Positions 54,701 to 63,207 of a stretch of 64,000 nucleotides of DNA are shown here, in pieces; position 1 is the stretch's first letter; every line of letters begins with the position of its first letter. Source of the DNA: an uncultured Desulfobulbaceae bacterium (lineage in GTDB: Bacteria; Desulfobacterota; Desulfobulbia; Desulfobulbales; BM004). The notes beneath the pieces were generated by a model. That model did no database searches. It saw only the letters and a list, made by a program, of their open reading frames with translations, and was not told the origin of the DNA. Location of the stretch: contig CAMYKS010000018.1 of the NCBI GenBank assembly GCA_947259115.1, positions 24,937-88,936 on the forward strand, given 5' to 3'. Made by a program: the position numbers and the translations under genes.

Positions 54701-56026
54701 TTGTTTGCCAATATCTGCTGCAGCAGCAAGCAGCATCTGATCTCCCCCAACCCTGCCGAGCAATTCGGCAAAGACCATGGCAATCCACTGGAAGCCGTTT
54801 TCCCTGGCCCGCCTCCACTGCTGCCTGAAAACATCAAGTCCTTGAGCTTCGCTACCCAATGCGGGAAGAGCACCATTCAGCCAGAACTGCATCAGCGCCC
54901 TGAATAAAATTGTAACACTGTTTGAGGTAAGGGCGGAAGAATCCATGGAAAGTTCTGCCGTACCGCTGTCCTGGGCTAAGAGAAAGCGGTCCAGCATTTC
55001 ATATGCGCCCAATAGCATATTGTCCGGCTGCTGTGTACGGACCGTTTCAATATATTCCCGAATTTTTTTAAAGCAGTTGACATCACCTGTTTTAAGCAAT
55101 GCCAGGAGAAAAAAGAGACCTGCAATGCCGGGAAAGAATACTCTTCTTCTGGACCCTATTTTCTTCAACAACTTTAAATCTCTCTCAAACTTCGTCAGGG
55201 CCTCTTCATTGTTGCCCTGCATGAAATCAATACAGCCTGTCATACCGCTGGCGACAAATGATTCAGAATTTTCCCGGATAAGTTTTTTTACCTCTGCCAG
55301 ATTTCCGCGCCACAGAAGAACACCTGCCAGCAGACGGTAAAAAGGAAGTCTCTCTTCAGGGGGAATTGCCCGCAGGGTTTCCTCACCTTTCAGGTAGGAG
55401 AAAGGCATCTCCAGAAAGGACAGGTAATACAGGGAATAGTTCATCATCTCGCTGAGTATATTAAACTGAACAGAGGGGGCGAGTCTTCGCATCCAATCAT
55501 GATCAAAGGGGTTGTTGCAGAAACGCACAGTCGGAAAACGTTTAACAACCTCATCTTCGCACTGTTTATTGAGCAAAAGATGCGTGTTCTCCATGTGCAC
55601 CATGTCGCCATTATACAAACCGATCCGGTATTCACGCATGGCGCGCAGGCAACGCTGCGGACGTTTTGACTGGTATTGTGAAATAGGGATCTCGCCCTGG
55701 ACAGCAGCGGCCATTTCCCTGAAATTACCTGCGGCAACCGCGTCCCTGGTGACAAGTTCAACAAGACCATCCGGGCAGCGCCCGTCTTTATCAAGCAGTT
55801 TAAGATCCTGCAGTTTTTGGATAAAGGGGATGATGGTGGCCGAAGTGAGCCATTCGCCTTTAGGACCTGTTATTCTGGCTCTGCGCAGACAGTTGACAAA
55901 GGCAAGACGATTGGCAGGTTCATAGATTATTGAGGCCAGATGAAGGAGTGACTTCTCCAAAGGCGGTAAGGTTTGATAGGCAGGGGGAATGGTTATCGTT
56001 TTTGGCTGGTTTGTTTCTGGCATCAT
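51749..56026 (-). CDS. large SNF2-family DEAD/DEAH-box helicase
   Basis: A 1425-residue protein. The C-terminal 500 residues have the complete SNF2/Swi2 ATPase: DDMGLGKTLQALA (Walker A), VVLDEAQAIKN, TGTPIENHLGELWNLFNF, then the second lobe with FSQFVGHLQIIRSLL, LKAGGLGLNLTAADYVIHM and DRAHRIGQ. About 900 N-terminal residues have no clear known domain and are rich in Leu and charged residues. Such proteins translocate on DNA and act in transcription or repair; large solitary bacterial members are often poorly understood. No defence genes sit beside it. Confidence 0.9.
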   Translation of the reverse strand: MMPETNQPKTITIPPAYQTLPPLEKSLLHLASIIYEPANRLAFVNCLRRARITGPKGEWLTSATIIPFIQKLQDLKLLDKDGRCPDGLVELVTRDAVAAGNFREMAAAVQGEIPISQYQSKRPQRCLRAMREYRIGLYNGDMVHMENTHLLLNKQCEDEVVKRFPTVRFCNNPFDHDWMRRLAPSVQFNILSEMMNYSLYYLSFLEMPFSYLKGEETLRAIPPEERLPFYRLLAGVLLWRGNLAEVKKLIRENSESFVASGMTGCIDFMQGNNEEALTKFERDLKLLKKIGSRRRVFFPGIAGLFFLLALLKTGDVNCFKKIREYIETVRTQQPDNMLLGAYEMLDRFLLAQDSGTAELSMDSSALTSNSVTILFRALMQFWLNGALPALGSEAQGLDVFRQQWRRARENGFQWIAMVFAELLGRVGGDQMLLAAAADIGKQTKMVSVADAVVLEEPWKRRLQALISITGESELRQENMDNCRMIWLVGYKGGLISISAREQKIGPGNCWSKGKPLALSRLYSGKKLGFRTDFDLRICKTLKREQNNQNVTYRFDLKQTLPAMVGHPLLFLEESPGISVEFVKGEPELLVEKYEGLLHVKLLQDFSAEGISVIQETPTRFKIIEVTKKHNDIGRIISLNGLQVPDTHSLELMTAVGNISSFMTVHSAIALDTEAINTLDCTNGLLQEVGASSQIFVQLVPLGAGFKLAMFVRPFGPQGPYLKPGQGTENIMAEVDGQRLQAKRALLLEEEKAREVEAACPTLAGLAATDREWLLQETDVCLNVLLELGEVMDKVVIEWPEGERIAVRQVASLDRFNLQVRKMEGGRGLSWFAMSGSLSIDESHVIDMKKLVALARGNSGKFLPLGNGEFLALTDEFRRRLDDLSYIAEFHAKQDKADRSLRVHPLAAMTLDSIIQGMGSLEADETWKEQLQQIRAAQLLDPEVPSTLQADLRDYQIEGYKWLSRLAHWGGGACLADDMGLGKTLQALAIILEKAGSGPILVVAPTSVCMNWLQEGARFAPTLKMHELGNRNRKKLVKSLGKYDVLVTSYTLLQQEVKLLAGIDWQVIVLDEAQAIKNMETKRSRAAMSLHGRFKLLTTGTPIENHLGELWNLFNFILPGLLGSLESFNRRFAIPIERYGDQTARRKLKKFIRPFILRRTKEQVLKELPPRTEITLQVEMNDEELAFYEAVRRQALENLAVENKRPSRTGKIKTPDGIPGAKNNGRGYTVKILAEIMKLRRACCNPKLVMPETDIDSSKLLVFEKVIDELLENRHKALVFSQFVGHLQIIRSLLDNKKIEYRYLDGATPVKQRQREVGAFQAGQGDLFLISLKAGGLGLNLTAADYVIHMDPWWNPAVEDQASDRAHRIGQVRPVTIYRLITKHTIEEKIVKLHQEKRDLANSLLAETQISSRISIEELLGLIREQ

Positions 56027-56096
56027 GGAAATAATAGCGCGTAGGATATATTGTCTGCCGTAAACGTTTCCGGCTTAAATCAAAGGGCTGCAAGCC

Positions 56097-57728
56097 TCAA
56101 CCGGCAGGCTGTGAAGTAAAATACTCCACGATACTGTCGACCAGGTCGGGTATCGTATACTCTGCCGGCTTGACATCAACGTGCAAACCAAACTGTTCAG
56201 CCGTTTTTGCAGTTATCGGCCCGATGGTTGCAACCGCAACCCCTGACATGATCTGCTGCATTTCATCCGGGCTTCCTATATCCAGAAGTGTGACAAAATT
56301 CTTAACAGTTGATGAGCTGGTGAATGTCACCATATCAACACTTTTTTCCTGCAACGCCCGGCGGAGGTCATCTTTAAGCTGCTCACCCGAACTGCTTGCA
56401 GGTAATACGTTCTGATATACCGGGGCAACGGTGACTTTGGCGCCTCCACTCTCCAGGCTCTCAGGCAGAATTTCCCGCGCCTTCAAGGCCCTGGGAATAA
56501 GGATTCGCAAACCTTGCACACCTGTTTTGATAAGAGTCTCCGCCAGGCCGTCTCCGGTGAATTCTTCCGGCAGAAGGTCGGCCCTGATGCCCCTGCTGAC
56601 TAGGGCTTCAGCCGTTACCCTGCCGACTGCAGCTATCTTCGGGCCCTTAAGGTCCCTGACATCCTTGCCCAGTTCAAATAAACGCTTGAAAAAATATTCC
56701 ACAGCATTGATGGAGGCAAACAGAAGCCAGTCATAGGTATCAATTTCTGCCAGGGCCTGGTCTAAAACTTCATACGAAGCCACCGGCTCCAGCGAGATGG
56801 TCGGATATTCAAGACATTCGGCGCCATAATTCTCAAGGAGATTTACCAGCTCGCTGGCCTGCTCCCGTGTCCGGGTAACCACCACCCGCTTGCTGAACAG
56901 CGGCCTCTTTTCATACCAGTTGATGGTATCCCGCAGGTTGACGACTTCACCTATCACAACAAGTGACGGCGGTTTAATATTATTCTTCCTCACAATCTCG
57001 GCAATATTTTCCAGGTTGCCCACAACTGTTCGCTGCTCAGAAGTAGAGGCCCAGCGTACGACGGCAACCGGGGTCTGCGGGTCACGCCCGTACTTGATCA
57101 CCTTTTTCGCAATGGATTCCAGGTTCTTAATGCCCATGTACACCACGATGGTGCCGACGCCTGTTGCGAGTTTATCCCAGGCGACATTGCTTTCCGCCTT
57201 TGTCGGGTCTTCATGGCCGGTGACAAAAGCCACGGTTGCGGTATATTGCCTGTGGGTGATCGGGATGCCGGCATAGGTTGCCGCGGCAGTTGCCGACGTG
57301 ACCCCGGGTACCACCTCGAAGGGCACCCCTGCTTTCACGAGCTCCTCGATCTCCTCGCCACCGCGCCCGAAAATAAAAGGGTCACCACCCTTCAGCCTGA
57401 CAACCATGCGCCCGGATAAAGCCCTGTCAATCAGCATCTGGTTTATTTCGTCCTGGGTATGGGTGTGCTTGACCCCACCCCGTTTACCGGCATAAATAAA
57501 CTCAGCGTCCTTGGGCACATACTTGAGAAGTTTTTTGCTGGCCAGATAATCGTAAATCAAGACCTCGGCCCGTTCCAGGAGCTGCTTGCCCCGGATGGTG
57601 ATCAGGCCCGGGTCACCTGGCCCGGCCCCCACGAGATAGACCATTGGCGCGGACCGCTTTTCTTTGGCTTTGCTCCCAGGCAGCATACTGCTCTTGCTCC
57701 GTTTCTTTGCTTTCTGATCCAGATTCAT
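56097..57728 (-). CDS. cobA-hemD: uroporphyrinogen-III C-methyltransferase/synthase fusion
   Basis: A 543-residue bifunctional protein. After a basic tail (residues 1-28), a CobA/SUMT domain (about 29-270) has YLVGAGPGDPGLITIRG, GDPFIFGRGGEE and VVYMGIKNLESI; it makes precorrin-2. The HemD domain (about 275-535) cyclises hydroxymethylbilane to uroporphyrinogen III. The fusion is usual in Desulfobacterota and Firmicutes. It overlaps hemC by 4 bases, so the two tetrapyrrole steps are coupled. Confidence 0.93.
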   Translation of the reverse strand: MNLDQKAKKRSKSSMLPGSKAKEKRSAPMVYLVGAGPGDPGLITIRGKQLLERAEVLIYDYLASKKLLKYVPKDAEFIYAGKRGGVKHTHTQDEINQMLIDRALSGRMVVRLKGGDPFIFGRGGEEIEELVKAGVPFEVVPGVTSATAAATYAGIPITHRQYTATVAFVTGHEDPTKAESNVAWDKLATGVGTIVVYMGIKNLESIAKKVIKYGRDPQTPVAVVRWASTSEQRTVVGNLENIAEIVRKNNIKPPSLVVIGEVVNLRDTINWYEKRPLFSKRVVVTRTREQASELVNLLENYGAECLEYPTISLEPVASYEVLDQALAEIDTYDWLLFASINAVEYFFKRLFELGKDVRDLKGPKIAAVGRVTAEALVSRGIRADLLPEEFTGDGLAETLIKTGVQGLRILIPRALKAREILPESLESGGAKVTVAPVYQNVLPASSSGEQLKDDLRRALQEKSVDMVTFTSSSTVKNFVTLLDIGSPDEMQQIMSGVAVATIGPITAKTAEQFGLHVDVKPAEYTIPDLVDSIVEYFTSQPAG

Positions 57729-58654
57729 CCCCGGTCATATACCTCGGCTAGTATATCGCCGCCGCCCATTTCCAGAAGCCTGTTGGCAAGCCGGGTTCCC
57801 AGCTCCCCTGCCTCTTCATTGGGGCCTGCAATTGCTTCCTTCAACACGGTTTTTCCGTCAACCGAGGCAACCAGCCCGGTCAATTCCACCTGACCGTTAT
57901 TTACTTGCGCAAAAGCGCCAATGGGCACCTGGCAGCCCCCTTCAAGCCTCTTAAGGAAAGCCCGTTCCGCCGCAACCGCAACAGTTGTTTCTGCATCATT
58001 GAGAAACGAAAGTCCGGCCAACAGTTCCATATCATCCCTGCGCAGTTCGATGCCAAGGGCTCCCTGGCCGACTGCGGGCAGCATATCACCGGCTGTAAAG
58101 TATCCCGTTGCCCGCTTGCTCATGCCGAGACGGTTCAAACCCGCTGCTGCCAGAATAATTGCCTGGAACTGTCCTTCATCTAATTTGCGCAGCCTGGTGT
58201 CCAGGTTGCCGCGCAGATCGACGATTTCAAGGTCAGGGCGCAGGGCGGCAAGCTGGGCCCTCCGCCGTAGGCTGCTGGTCCCAACCGTCGCTCCCTGCGG
58301 CAGGTCGGCCAGTGTTGCATGTTTATTCGAAATAAAGGCATCATGGGGATTTTCCCGCAACGGGATAATGCCTAAATGCAGCTCCTCGGGTAATTCGGAA
58401 GGTACATCCTTCATGCTGTGCACCGCCAGATCAACCTCCCTGCGTAACAGGGCCTCCTCAATCTCCTTAACGAACAGCCCCTTACCGCCGACTTTGGCCA
58501 GTGGGACATCGAGGATTTTATCACCTTTGGTCACTATTATTACAAGCTCCACCGAAACCCCTGGATGCTCGGCTTCAATCTGATTTTTTACCCATGTTGA
58601 CTGGGTCGTGGCCAGAAGGCTGCCACGGGTGCCAATCTTTATATGCTTTCTCAT
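57725..58654 (-). CDS. hemC: hydroxymethylbilane synthase
   Basis: A 309-residue enzyme that polymerises four porphobilinogens. It has IKIGTRGSLLATTQS at the N-terminus, VGTSSLRRRAQLAALR, the region AVHSMKDVPSELPE and the dipyrromethane-binding Cys in GGCQVPIGAFAQ. It lies upstream of the cobA-hemD fusion. Length is normal. Confidence 0.96.
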   Translation of the reverse strand: MRKHIKIGTRGSLLATTQSTWVKNQIEAEHPGVSVELVIIVTKGDKILDVPLAKVGGKGLFVKEIEEALLRREVDLAVHSMKDVPSELPEELHLGIIPLRENPHDAFISNKHATLADLPQGATVGTSSLRRRAQLAALRPDLEIVDLRGNLDTRLRKLDEGQFQAIILAAAGLNRLGMSKRATGYFTAGDMLPAVGQGALGIELRRDDMELLAGLSFLNDAETTVAVAAERAFLKRLEGGCQVPIGAFAQVNNGQVELTGLVASVDGKTVLKEAIAGPNEEAGELGTRLANRLLEMGGGDILAEVYDRG

Positions 58655-58725
58655 GTGTGCTATCCTTTTCGGTTATTATGCGCTATGACCTTTCATGCCC
58701 ACGGCTGAACATTGACCGGGCCTGA

Positions 58726-58950
58726 TTAATGACATGTACTGCAATTTGAGCTGGAACAGCTGGAACAGCCAGAACCACTGCTTGAGCTCCCGGAAGAGGA
58801 GGAGTCACCACTACTTCGATATGCGCAGACAGACATCTGTTTTTGCAGATCCTGACTGTGACATTTTGGACACTCCGGCCTGCTGCTTCCCATAACCAGG
58901 GCTTCAAACTCCTTGCCGCAGGAACGACATATAAAATCAAATAAAGGCAT
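58726..58950 (-). CDS. FmdB-type zinc-ribbon protein
   Basis: A 74-residue protein. Its first 45 residues form a CxxC-CxxC zinc ribbon (DFICRSCGKEFEAL, ECPKCHSQDLQKQ) of the FmdB/regulatory family. A Ser/Gly/Cys-rich tail follows (GSGCSSCSSSNCSTCH). These are probably nucleic-acid- or protein-binding zinc modules. It is upstream of hemC on the minus strand. Confidence 0.85.
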   Translation of the reverse strand: MPLFDFICRSCGKEFEALVMGSSRPECPKCHSQDLQKQMSVCAYRSSGDSSSSGSSSSGSGCSSCSSSNCSTCH

Positions 58951-59262
58951 CTATTTTCTCCCGATTCAAAACAATAAAATGTATCCAGGCACCTGTATAT
59001 TAAGGCAAAAAACAACTCAAATTAATTGAGATTTTGCGTGATACATTGACCATCCGTCAGTATATCCCTATTTGGGAAGTGCAGTCAAGTTTTAGAAGTA
59101 AATCCATTTCCCCTAAACGTTAACACACGGTTACCTCAGGATGACATAACAGAAAAATGACAAGTATCTCGATATATTAAAACTCGTGTTATTGTCCATG
59201 AGCAGAGAAAGGAAGGAGACAATACATATGCCCAAGATGTACTTCACCATATACTGAAGGAC
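58951..59262. other. intergenic region upstream of the FmdB gene
   Basis: About 310 bases between the FmdB-type gene and the adk terminator. It is AT-rich with no gene, operator or riboswitch that I can recognise. Confidence 0.35.
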
Positions 59263-59302
59263 AAAAAAAGCGTGACGGATTACTGCCAATCCGTCACGCT
59301 TT
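59263..59302 (-). terminator. rho-independent terminator after adk
   Basis: A 15-bp perfect stem (AAAGCGTGACGGATT at 59302-59288 and its complement at 59281-59267) closes over a 6-base loop. Seven Ts follow on the minus strand (59269-59263). It lies 23 bp after the adk stop. Confidence 0.95.
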
Positions 59303-59325
59303 AAACTTTTACGGAAGATTATTTT

Positions 59326-60000
59326 CTACAGTTGACTCATGATAGCTTCAGAAACTTCCCCGATGGAAGGTGTCCCATCAACTGATATAACCTTTGGCCC
59401 TTCAAGCTGCTTAAAGTAATTCACTGCAGCCATGGTGCCGGTGTTGTCATCGTAGTAAATGTCATGCCGTTTATCAATGGCACCATCATCCTGGTCATCC
59501 GGCCTGGTTTTCAGTTCGCCGCCGCAGACCCGGCAAACCATCTTGCCGTCCTTTTCCACGGGTTTGATGGCATCAAAGGCTATATGATTGGGATGATTAT
59601 TATCATTGACGCAGAGCCGACGACCGGTGATACGCAGTTTGGCAATATCCCTGTCCAGGATAATCTCGATGACATAATCAAGATTGATACCAGCCTCGGC
59701 CAGGGCCTTGGCCAGTGTTTCCGCCTGCACCTTGTTGCGCGGAAATCCGTCAAGCAGCCAGCCGGTTTTACAGTCATCCTCTTTCAGCCTATCAAGGATC
59801 ATGGGGATGGTAATGTCATCCGGGACCAGGTCGCCCCTGTCGATATATTCCTTGGCTGCCTTGCCAAGTTCTGTGCCGCCACCGATATTCTGCCTGAAAA
59901 TAGCGCCGGATTCGATATGGGGCATATTATATTTCTTCTGGACAATGGCGCCCTGGGTGCCCTTGCCGCTTCCATTGGGTCCAAATACCAAGATGTTCAT
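59326..60000 (-). CDS. adk: adenylate kinase
   Basis: A 224-residue adenylate kinase. It has P-loop FGPNGSGKGTQ (residues 5-15), GWLLDGFPRNKVQ and the LID. The LID begins LCVNDNNHPNHIAFD and contains a Cys pair in MVCRVCGG; this may form a zinc-binding LID. It balances ATP, ADP and AMP. It is a single gene closed by a terminator; its promoter should lie in the 497-base gap that also holds a repeat element. Confidence 0.93.
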   Translation of the reverse strand: MNILVFGPNGSGKGTQGAIVQKKYNMPHIESGAIFRQNIGGGTELGKAAKEYIDRGDLVPDDITIPMILDRLKEDDCKTGWLLDGFPRNKVQAETLAKALAEAGINLDYVIEIILDRDIAKLRITGRRLCVNDNNHPNHIAFDAIKPVEKDGKMVCRVCGGELKTRPDDQDDGAIDKRHDIYYDDNTGTMAAVNYFKQLEGPKVISVDGTPSIGEVSEAIMSQL

Positions 60001-60173
60001 GTACCGCTCCTTTTTTATTGATTGTTCTGGTATAAAAATTTCCTAACTGCTTTAAATACTATGCTTTATAACGAATGACGAAACTGAAGCACCATTCATT
60101 TTTGAAAAGCCACTATATACCATATAAATTTTGATGCAAATAAAATATTAAAAATGCCTGAAGTCATTTTTTA

Positions 60174-60353
60174 GGGTTCAAGGGTTCAAGGGGTCGAGGG
60201 GCCAAGTAAAAAAATAAATTTTTCGAAAAATTATCAAAATAGTATCTTTTACCCCCCTGTTACATCTTTAGGAATATTTTATCTTAGGCTTTTGTACCTA
60301 AGCGGATGTTGTCTATAATTCCATAGTCTTTTCCCTTGAATCCTTGAACCCTT
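60174..60353 (+). repeat. GGGTTCAAGG-type element, copy 3 (complete)
   Basis: It begins GGGTTCAAGGGTTCAAGGGG and ends CCTTGAATCCTTGAACCCTT, an inverted match to its own start. The 130-base AT-rich centre differs from the other copies. It lies between adk and hom. Confidence 0.65.
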
Positions 60354-60497
60354 TATTTCCCCACTAATATTTTGACATCAACATGTAAAGAAGGTATTTC
60401 TTGTACCGTTTCAGAAAAAATAATTGTATATAGCCTTGCCAAAATTAATTTTTTCAAATGAAAAATAATAATAATTTGAATTTCAGGAGTTTTTTGT

Positions 60498-61823
60498 ATG
60501 CAGGAAATAAAGATTGGCTTAATCGGCTTTGGAACTGTGGGCAGCGGCCTGGCCCAGGTTCTCCACGAACAGCAAGCCAGGCTTGAAAAAAGAGTCGGGA
60601 CTCCCATTCTGCTGGCCAAAGTTGCCGACATTATGGTGGACTCTCTGCCGGACCATATTGCGCAGGGCGGCAAGGTGGAGCTCACCAAGGATGCAAACGA
60701 TATATTCACCGATCCGGAAATAAACATTGTAGTTGAGCTAATAGGTGGTATTGAGCCGGCAAAATCCTTTATATTAAAGGCGATTGAACATGGGAAACAT
60801 GTTGTGACCGCCAATAAGGCATTACTCTCCCTGCATGGCAGAGAAATATTCGAAGCCGCATCCCGCAAAGGGGTTGAGGTTGGTTTTGAGGCCAGTGTCG
60901 GAGGCGGCATCCCCGTGATCAAGTCACTGAAGGAGGGCCTGGTCGGAAACAGGATCCTTTCCATCATGGGTATCATGAACGGCACGGCAAACTACATCCT
61001 TACCCAGATGACCGATCATGCTACGCCATTTGCAGAGGTGCTGCAGGATGCCCAGGAAAAAGGCTTTGCCGAAGCCGATCCGACCTACGATGTTGAAGGT
61101 ATTGATACGGCTCACAAGCTTGTTATCCTTATGACCATTGCCTATGGCACACACATACATCTTGACCAGGTCACAACCGAGGGCATCTCACAAATCCAGC
61201 CCATAGATATAGATTTTGCCAGGGAGTTCGGTTACCGCATCAAGCTGCTCGCCATCAGCCGCAACCATGGTGACCATGTTGAAGCAAGGGTGCATCCGAC
61301 CATGGTCCCGGAAAAACACCTGCTGGCTAATATCAATGGGGCATACAATGCCATCCATTTCAAAGGTGACATGGTCGGCAACGTGGTACTCTACGGGTTA
61401 GGCGCCGGCATGATGCCGACCGGCAGCGCCGTTGTGGCGGATGTGGTCGATATTGCAAGAGATATATTGACCGACGCGGTACAGCGTGTTCCGTCCCTCT
61501 CCTATATGCCGGAACATTTTAAAGCAAGGGACATTACGCCCCTGGAAAACCTGCGCTGCCCCTATTATTTCAGAATGACCGCCCTGGATAAACCCGGGGT
61601 GCTTTCAACCATATCCGGTATTCTCGGCAAACATGCCATAAGCATAGAATCGGTTATCCAGAAAGGCAGGGGGCACAAGGAGGCCGTGCCGCTGGTCATC
61701 CTGACCCACGAAGCAGGTGAAGCTGCTGTCCAGCAAGCAGTGGCTGAAATCGACGCACTTGATTTAGTGACTGACAAAACCGTTAAGATACGGATTCTCA
61801 CGAATAACGGGGAAGAAGAGTGA
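60498..61823 (+). CDS. hom: homoserine dehydrogenase
   Basis: A 441-residue NAD(P)-dependent enzyme that reduces aspartate semialdehyde to homoserine. It has LIGFGTVGSGLAQ at the N-terminus, VVTANKALLS, the catalytic-domain segments MGIMNGTANYIL and GFAEADPTYDVEGIDTAHK, and a C-terminal ACT domain (about 355-430, ALDKPGVLSTISGILG) for feedback control by threonine. It is followed by an apgM-family gene, separated by a tandem repeat. Confidence 0.96.
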   Translation: MQEIKIGLIGFGTVGSGLAQVLHEQQARLEKRVGTPILLAKVADIMVDSLPDHIAQGGKVELTKDANDIFTDPEINIVVELIGGIEPAKSFILKAIEHGKHVVTANKALLSLHGREIFEAASRKGVEVGFEASVGGGIPVIKSLKEGLVGNRILSIMGIMNGTANYILTQMTDHATPFAEVLQDAQEKGFAEADPTYDVEGIDTAHKLVILMTIAYGTHIHLDQVTTEGISQIQPIDIDFAREFGYRIKLLAISRNHGDHVEARVHPTMVPEKHLLANINGAYNAIHFKGDMVGNVVLYGLGAGMMPTGSAVVADVVDIARDILTDAVQRVPSLSYMPEHFKARDITPLENLRCPYYFRMTALDKPGVLSTISGILGKHAISIESVIQKGRGHKEAVPLVILTHEAGEAAVQQAVAEIDALDLVTDKTVKIRILTNNGEEE

Positions 61824-61824
61824 G

Positions 61825-61977
61825 AAGTGCCTAAAGTTTAAAGTGAGCTAAAGTGACTAAAGTTTTTTTATCTCTTGTTGATAACTTTAGGCACTTGTAA
61901 CTTTAGGCACTCGTAACTTTAGGCACTCGTAACTTTAGGCACTCGTAACTTTAGGCACTCGTAACTTTAGGCACTTA
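61825..61977 (+). repeat. 16-bp tandem array with inverted copy
   Basis: Six direct units of TAACTTTAGGCACTYG (16 bp each) fill 61882-61977. A reverse-complement copy, AAGTGCCTAAAGTT, lies at 61825-61838, so transcripts can fold into a hairpin with any unit. The array fills the gap between hom and the apgM-like gene. It has no spacers and is not CRISPR. Confidence 0.85.
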
Positions 61978-61980
61978 AAA

Positions 61981-63207
61981 ATGAAGTACATCATTCTTGT
62001 GGGTGACGGCATGGGTGACCTGCCCCTGTCCAGCCTGGATTCACGGACACCTCTTGAAGCAGCAAACACCCCGACCATGGACAACCTCTGCCGTCAGGGT
62101 GAACTGTTCAGACTGCAGACCATACCACCCGGTATGCCGCCGGGGAGCGATATTGCCAACCTGTCCCTCCTTGGTTATGAGCCGCAGGATTTTTATACAG
62201 GACGCGCTCCCCTCGAGGCTGTTAGCATGGGTATTGAACTGGCCGAAGGTGAGACTGCCTACCGTTGCAACCTGGTGAACCTTGAAAAGAACGGGCCTGA
62301 TTCACTTATCATGGTTGATTTCAGCGCCGGCCATATTTCAACCGCTGAATCAACCATTATTGTTAATGAACTCCAGAGGCAATTGGGGTCTGACCTCTTC
62401 CGTTTTTATCCGGGCATCAGTTACCGGCACCTGATGATCTCCAAAAACAGCCTGGCGAATCTTGTCACCGTTCCACCCCATGACTACACCGGCAGGAATG
62501 TCGCTCTGTACTGGGAACGCTACCTGCAATACCCGGAGCTGCAAAATATGCTGGAAACAGCCTGGAAGCTTCTAGAAAATCACCCGGTCAACAAAAAACG
62601 TTTACAGAATGGTGAGCTTACTGCCAATTCCATCTGGCTTTGGGGTGAAGGTAAGGCTCCAGTCATGCCTACAATTGAGGAGCAGTTCGGCCTGCAGGGC
62701 AGCCTGATCTCTGCCGTTGATCTGCTTAAAGGCATAGGAATATACGGCGGCCTGGATATTATAAAGGTTGAAGGGGCCACGGGATATCTGGATACAAACT
62801 ATGGGGGCAAGGCAGCTGCTGCTCTGGCTGCCTTGGAGCATCAGGATTTTGTCTTTGTCCACGTGGAAGCGCCGGACGAAGCGGGGCACCAGGGCAGTTT
62901 GCCTGATAAGATCCGCGCCATTGAAGATTTTGACTCTAAGATTGTAAAACCCATTTTTGCAGGATTACAAACCATGGAAAACAATACGGATTTCCGCCTC
63001 GTGGTCTGCATGGACCATTTAACCCCCATCAGCACAAGGACCCACTCCGATCAACCGGTACCGGTGCTGCTTTATGATTCCCGGCAACAGGGAGTGCAAA
63101 GCGGGCTATCCTATTCTGAAAAAAGCGCAGAGAAAACTGACGTTCTGCTTGCAAGCGGGCGGAATTTTTTCAATAAGCTGCTGCAAAGAGATGGAGAGAC
63201 CCCATGA
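61981..63207 (+). CDS. apgM-family protein, likely homoserine kinase
   Basis: A 408-residue member of the archaeal-type cofactor-independent phosphoglycerate mutase family: YIILVGDGMGDLPL, NTPTMDNLC, GSDIANLSLLGY, RAPLEAVSMGI and the C-terminal metal site VCMDHLTPISTRTHS. The 2,3-BPG-independent mutase reaction is one reading. Close relatives next to hom in Desulfovibrio and Bacteroides have been proposed as homoserine kinases where thrB is missing. Its place directly after hom supports that role here. A clear thrB is not in the window. Its stop overlaps the next gene by 4 bases. Confidence 0.85.
   Translation: MKYIILVGDGMGDLPLSSLDSRTPLEAANTPTMDNLCRQGELFRLQTIPPGMPPGSDIANLSLLGYEPQDFYTGRAPLEAVSMGIELAEGETAYRCNLVNLEKNGPDSLIMVDFSAGHISTAESTIIVNELQRQLGSDLFRFYPGISYRHLMISKNSLANLVTVPPHDYTGRNVALYWERYLQYPELQNMLETAWKLLENHPVNKKRLQNGELTANSIWLWGEGKAPVMPTIEEQFGLQGSLISAVDLLKGIGIYGGLDIIKVEGATGYLDTNYGGKAAAALAALEHQDFVFVHVEAPDEAGHQGSLPDKIRAIEDFDSKIVKPIFAGLQTMENNTDFRLVVCMDHLTPISTRTHSDQPVPVLLYDSRQQGVQSGLSYSEKSAEKTDVLLASGRNFFNKLLQRDGETP

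Noticed and set aside
61882..61977. CRISPR array
   Set aside because: Units are 16 bp with no spacers and no cas gene is nearby; it is a plain tandem repeat.
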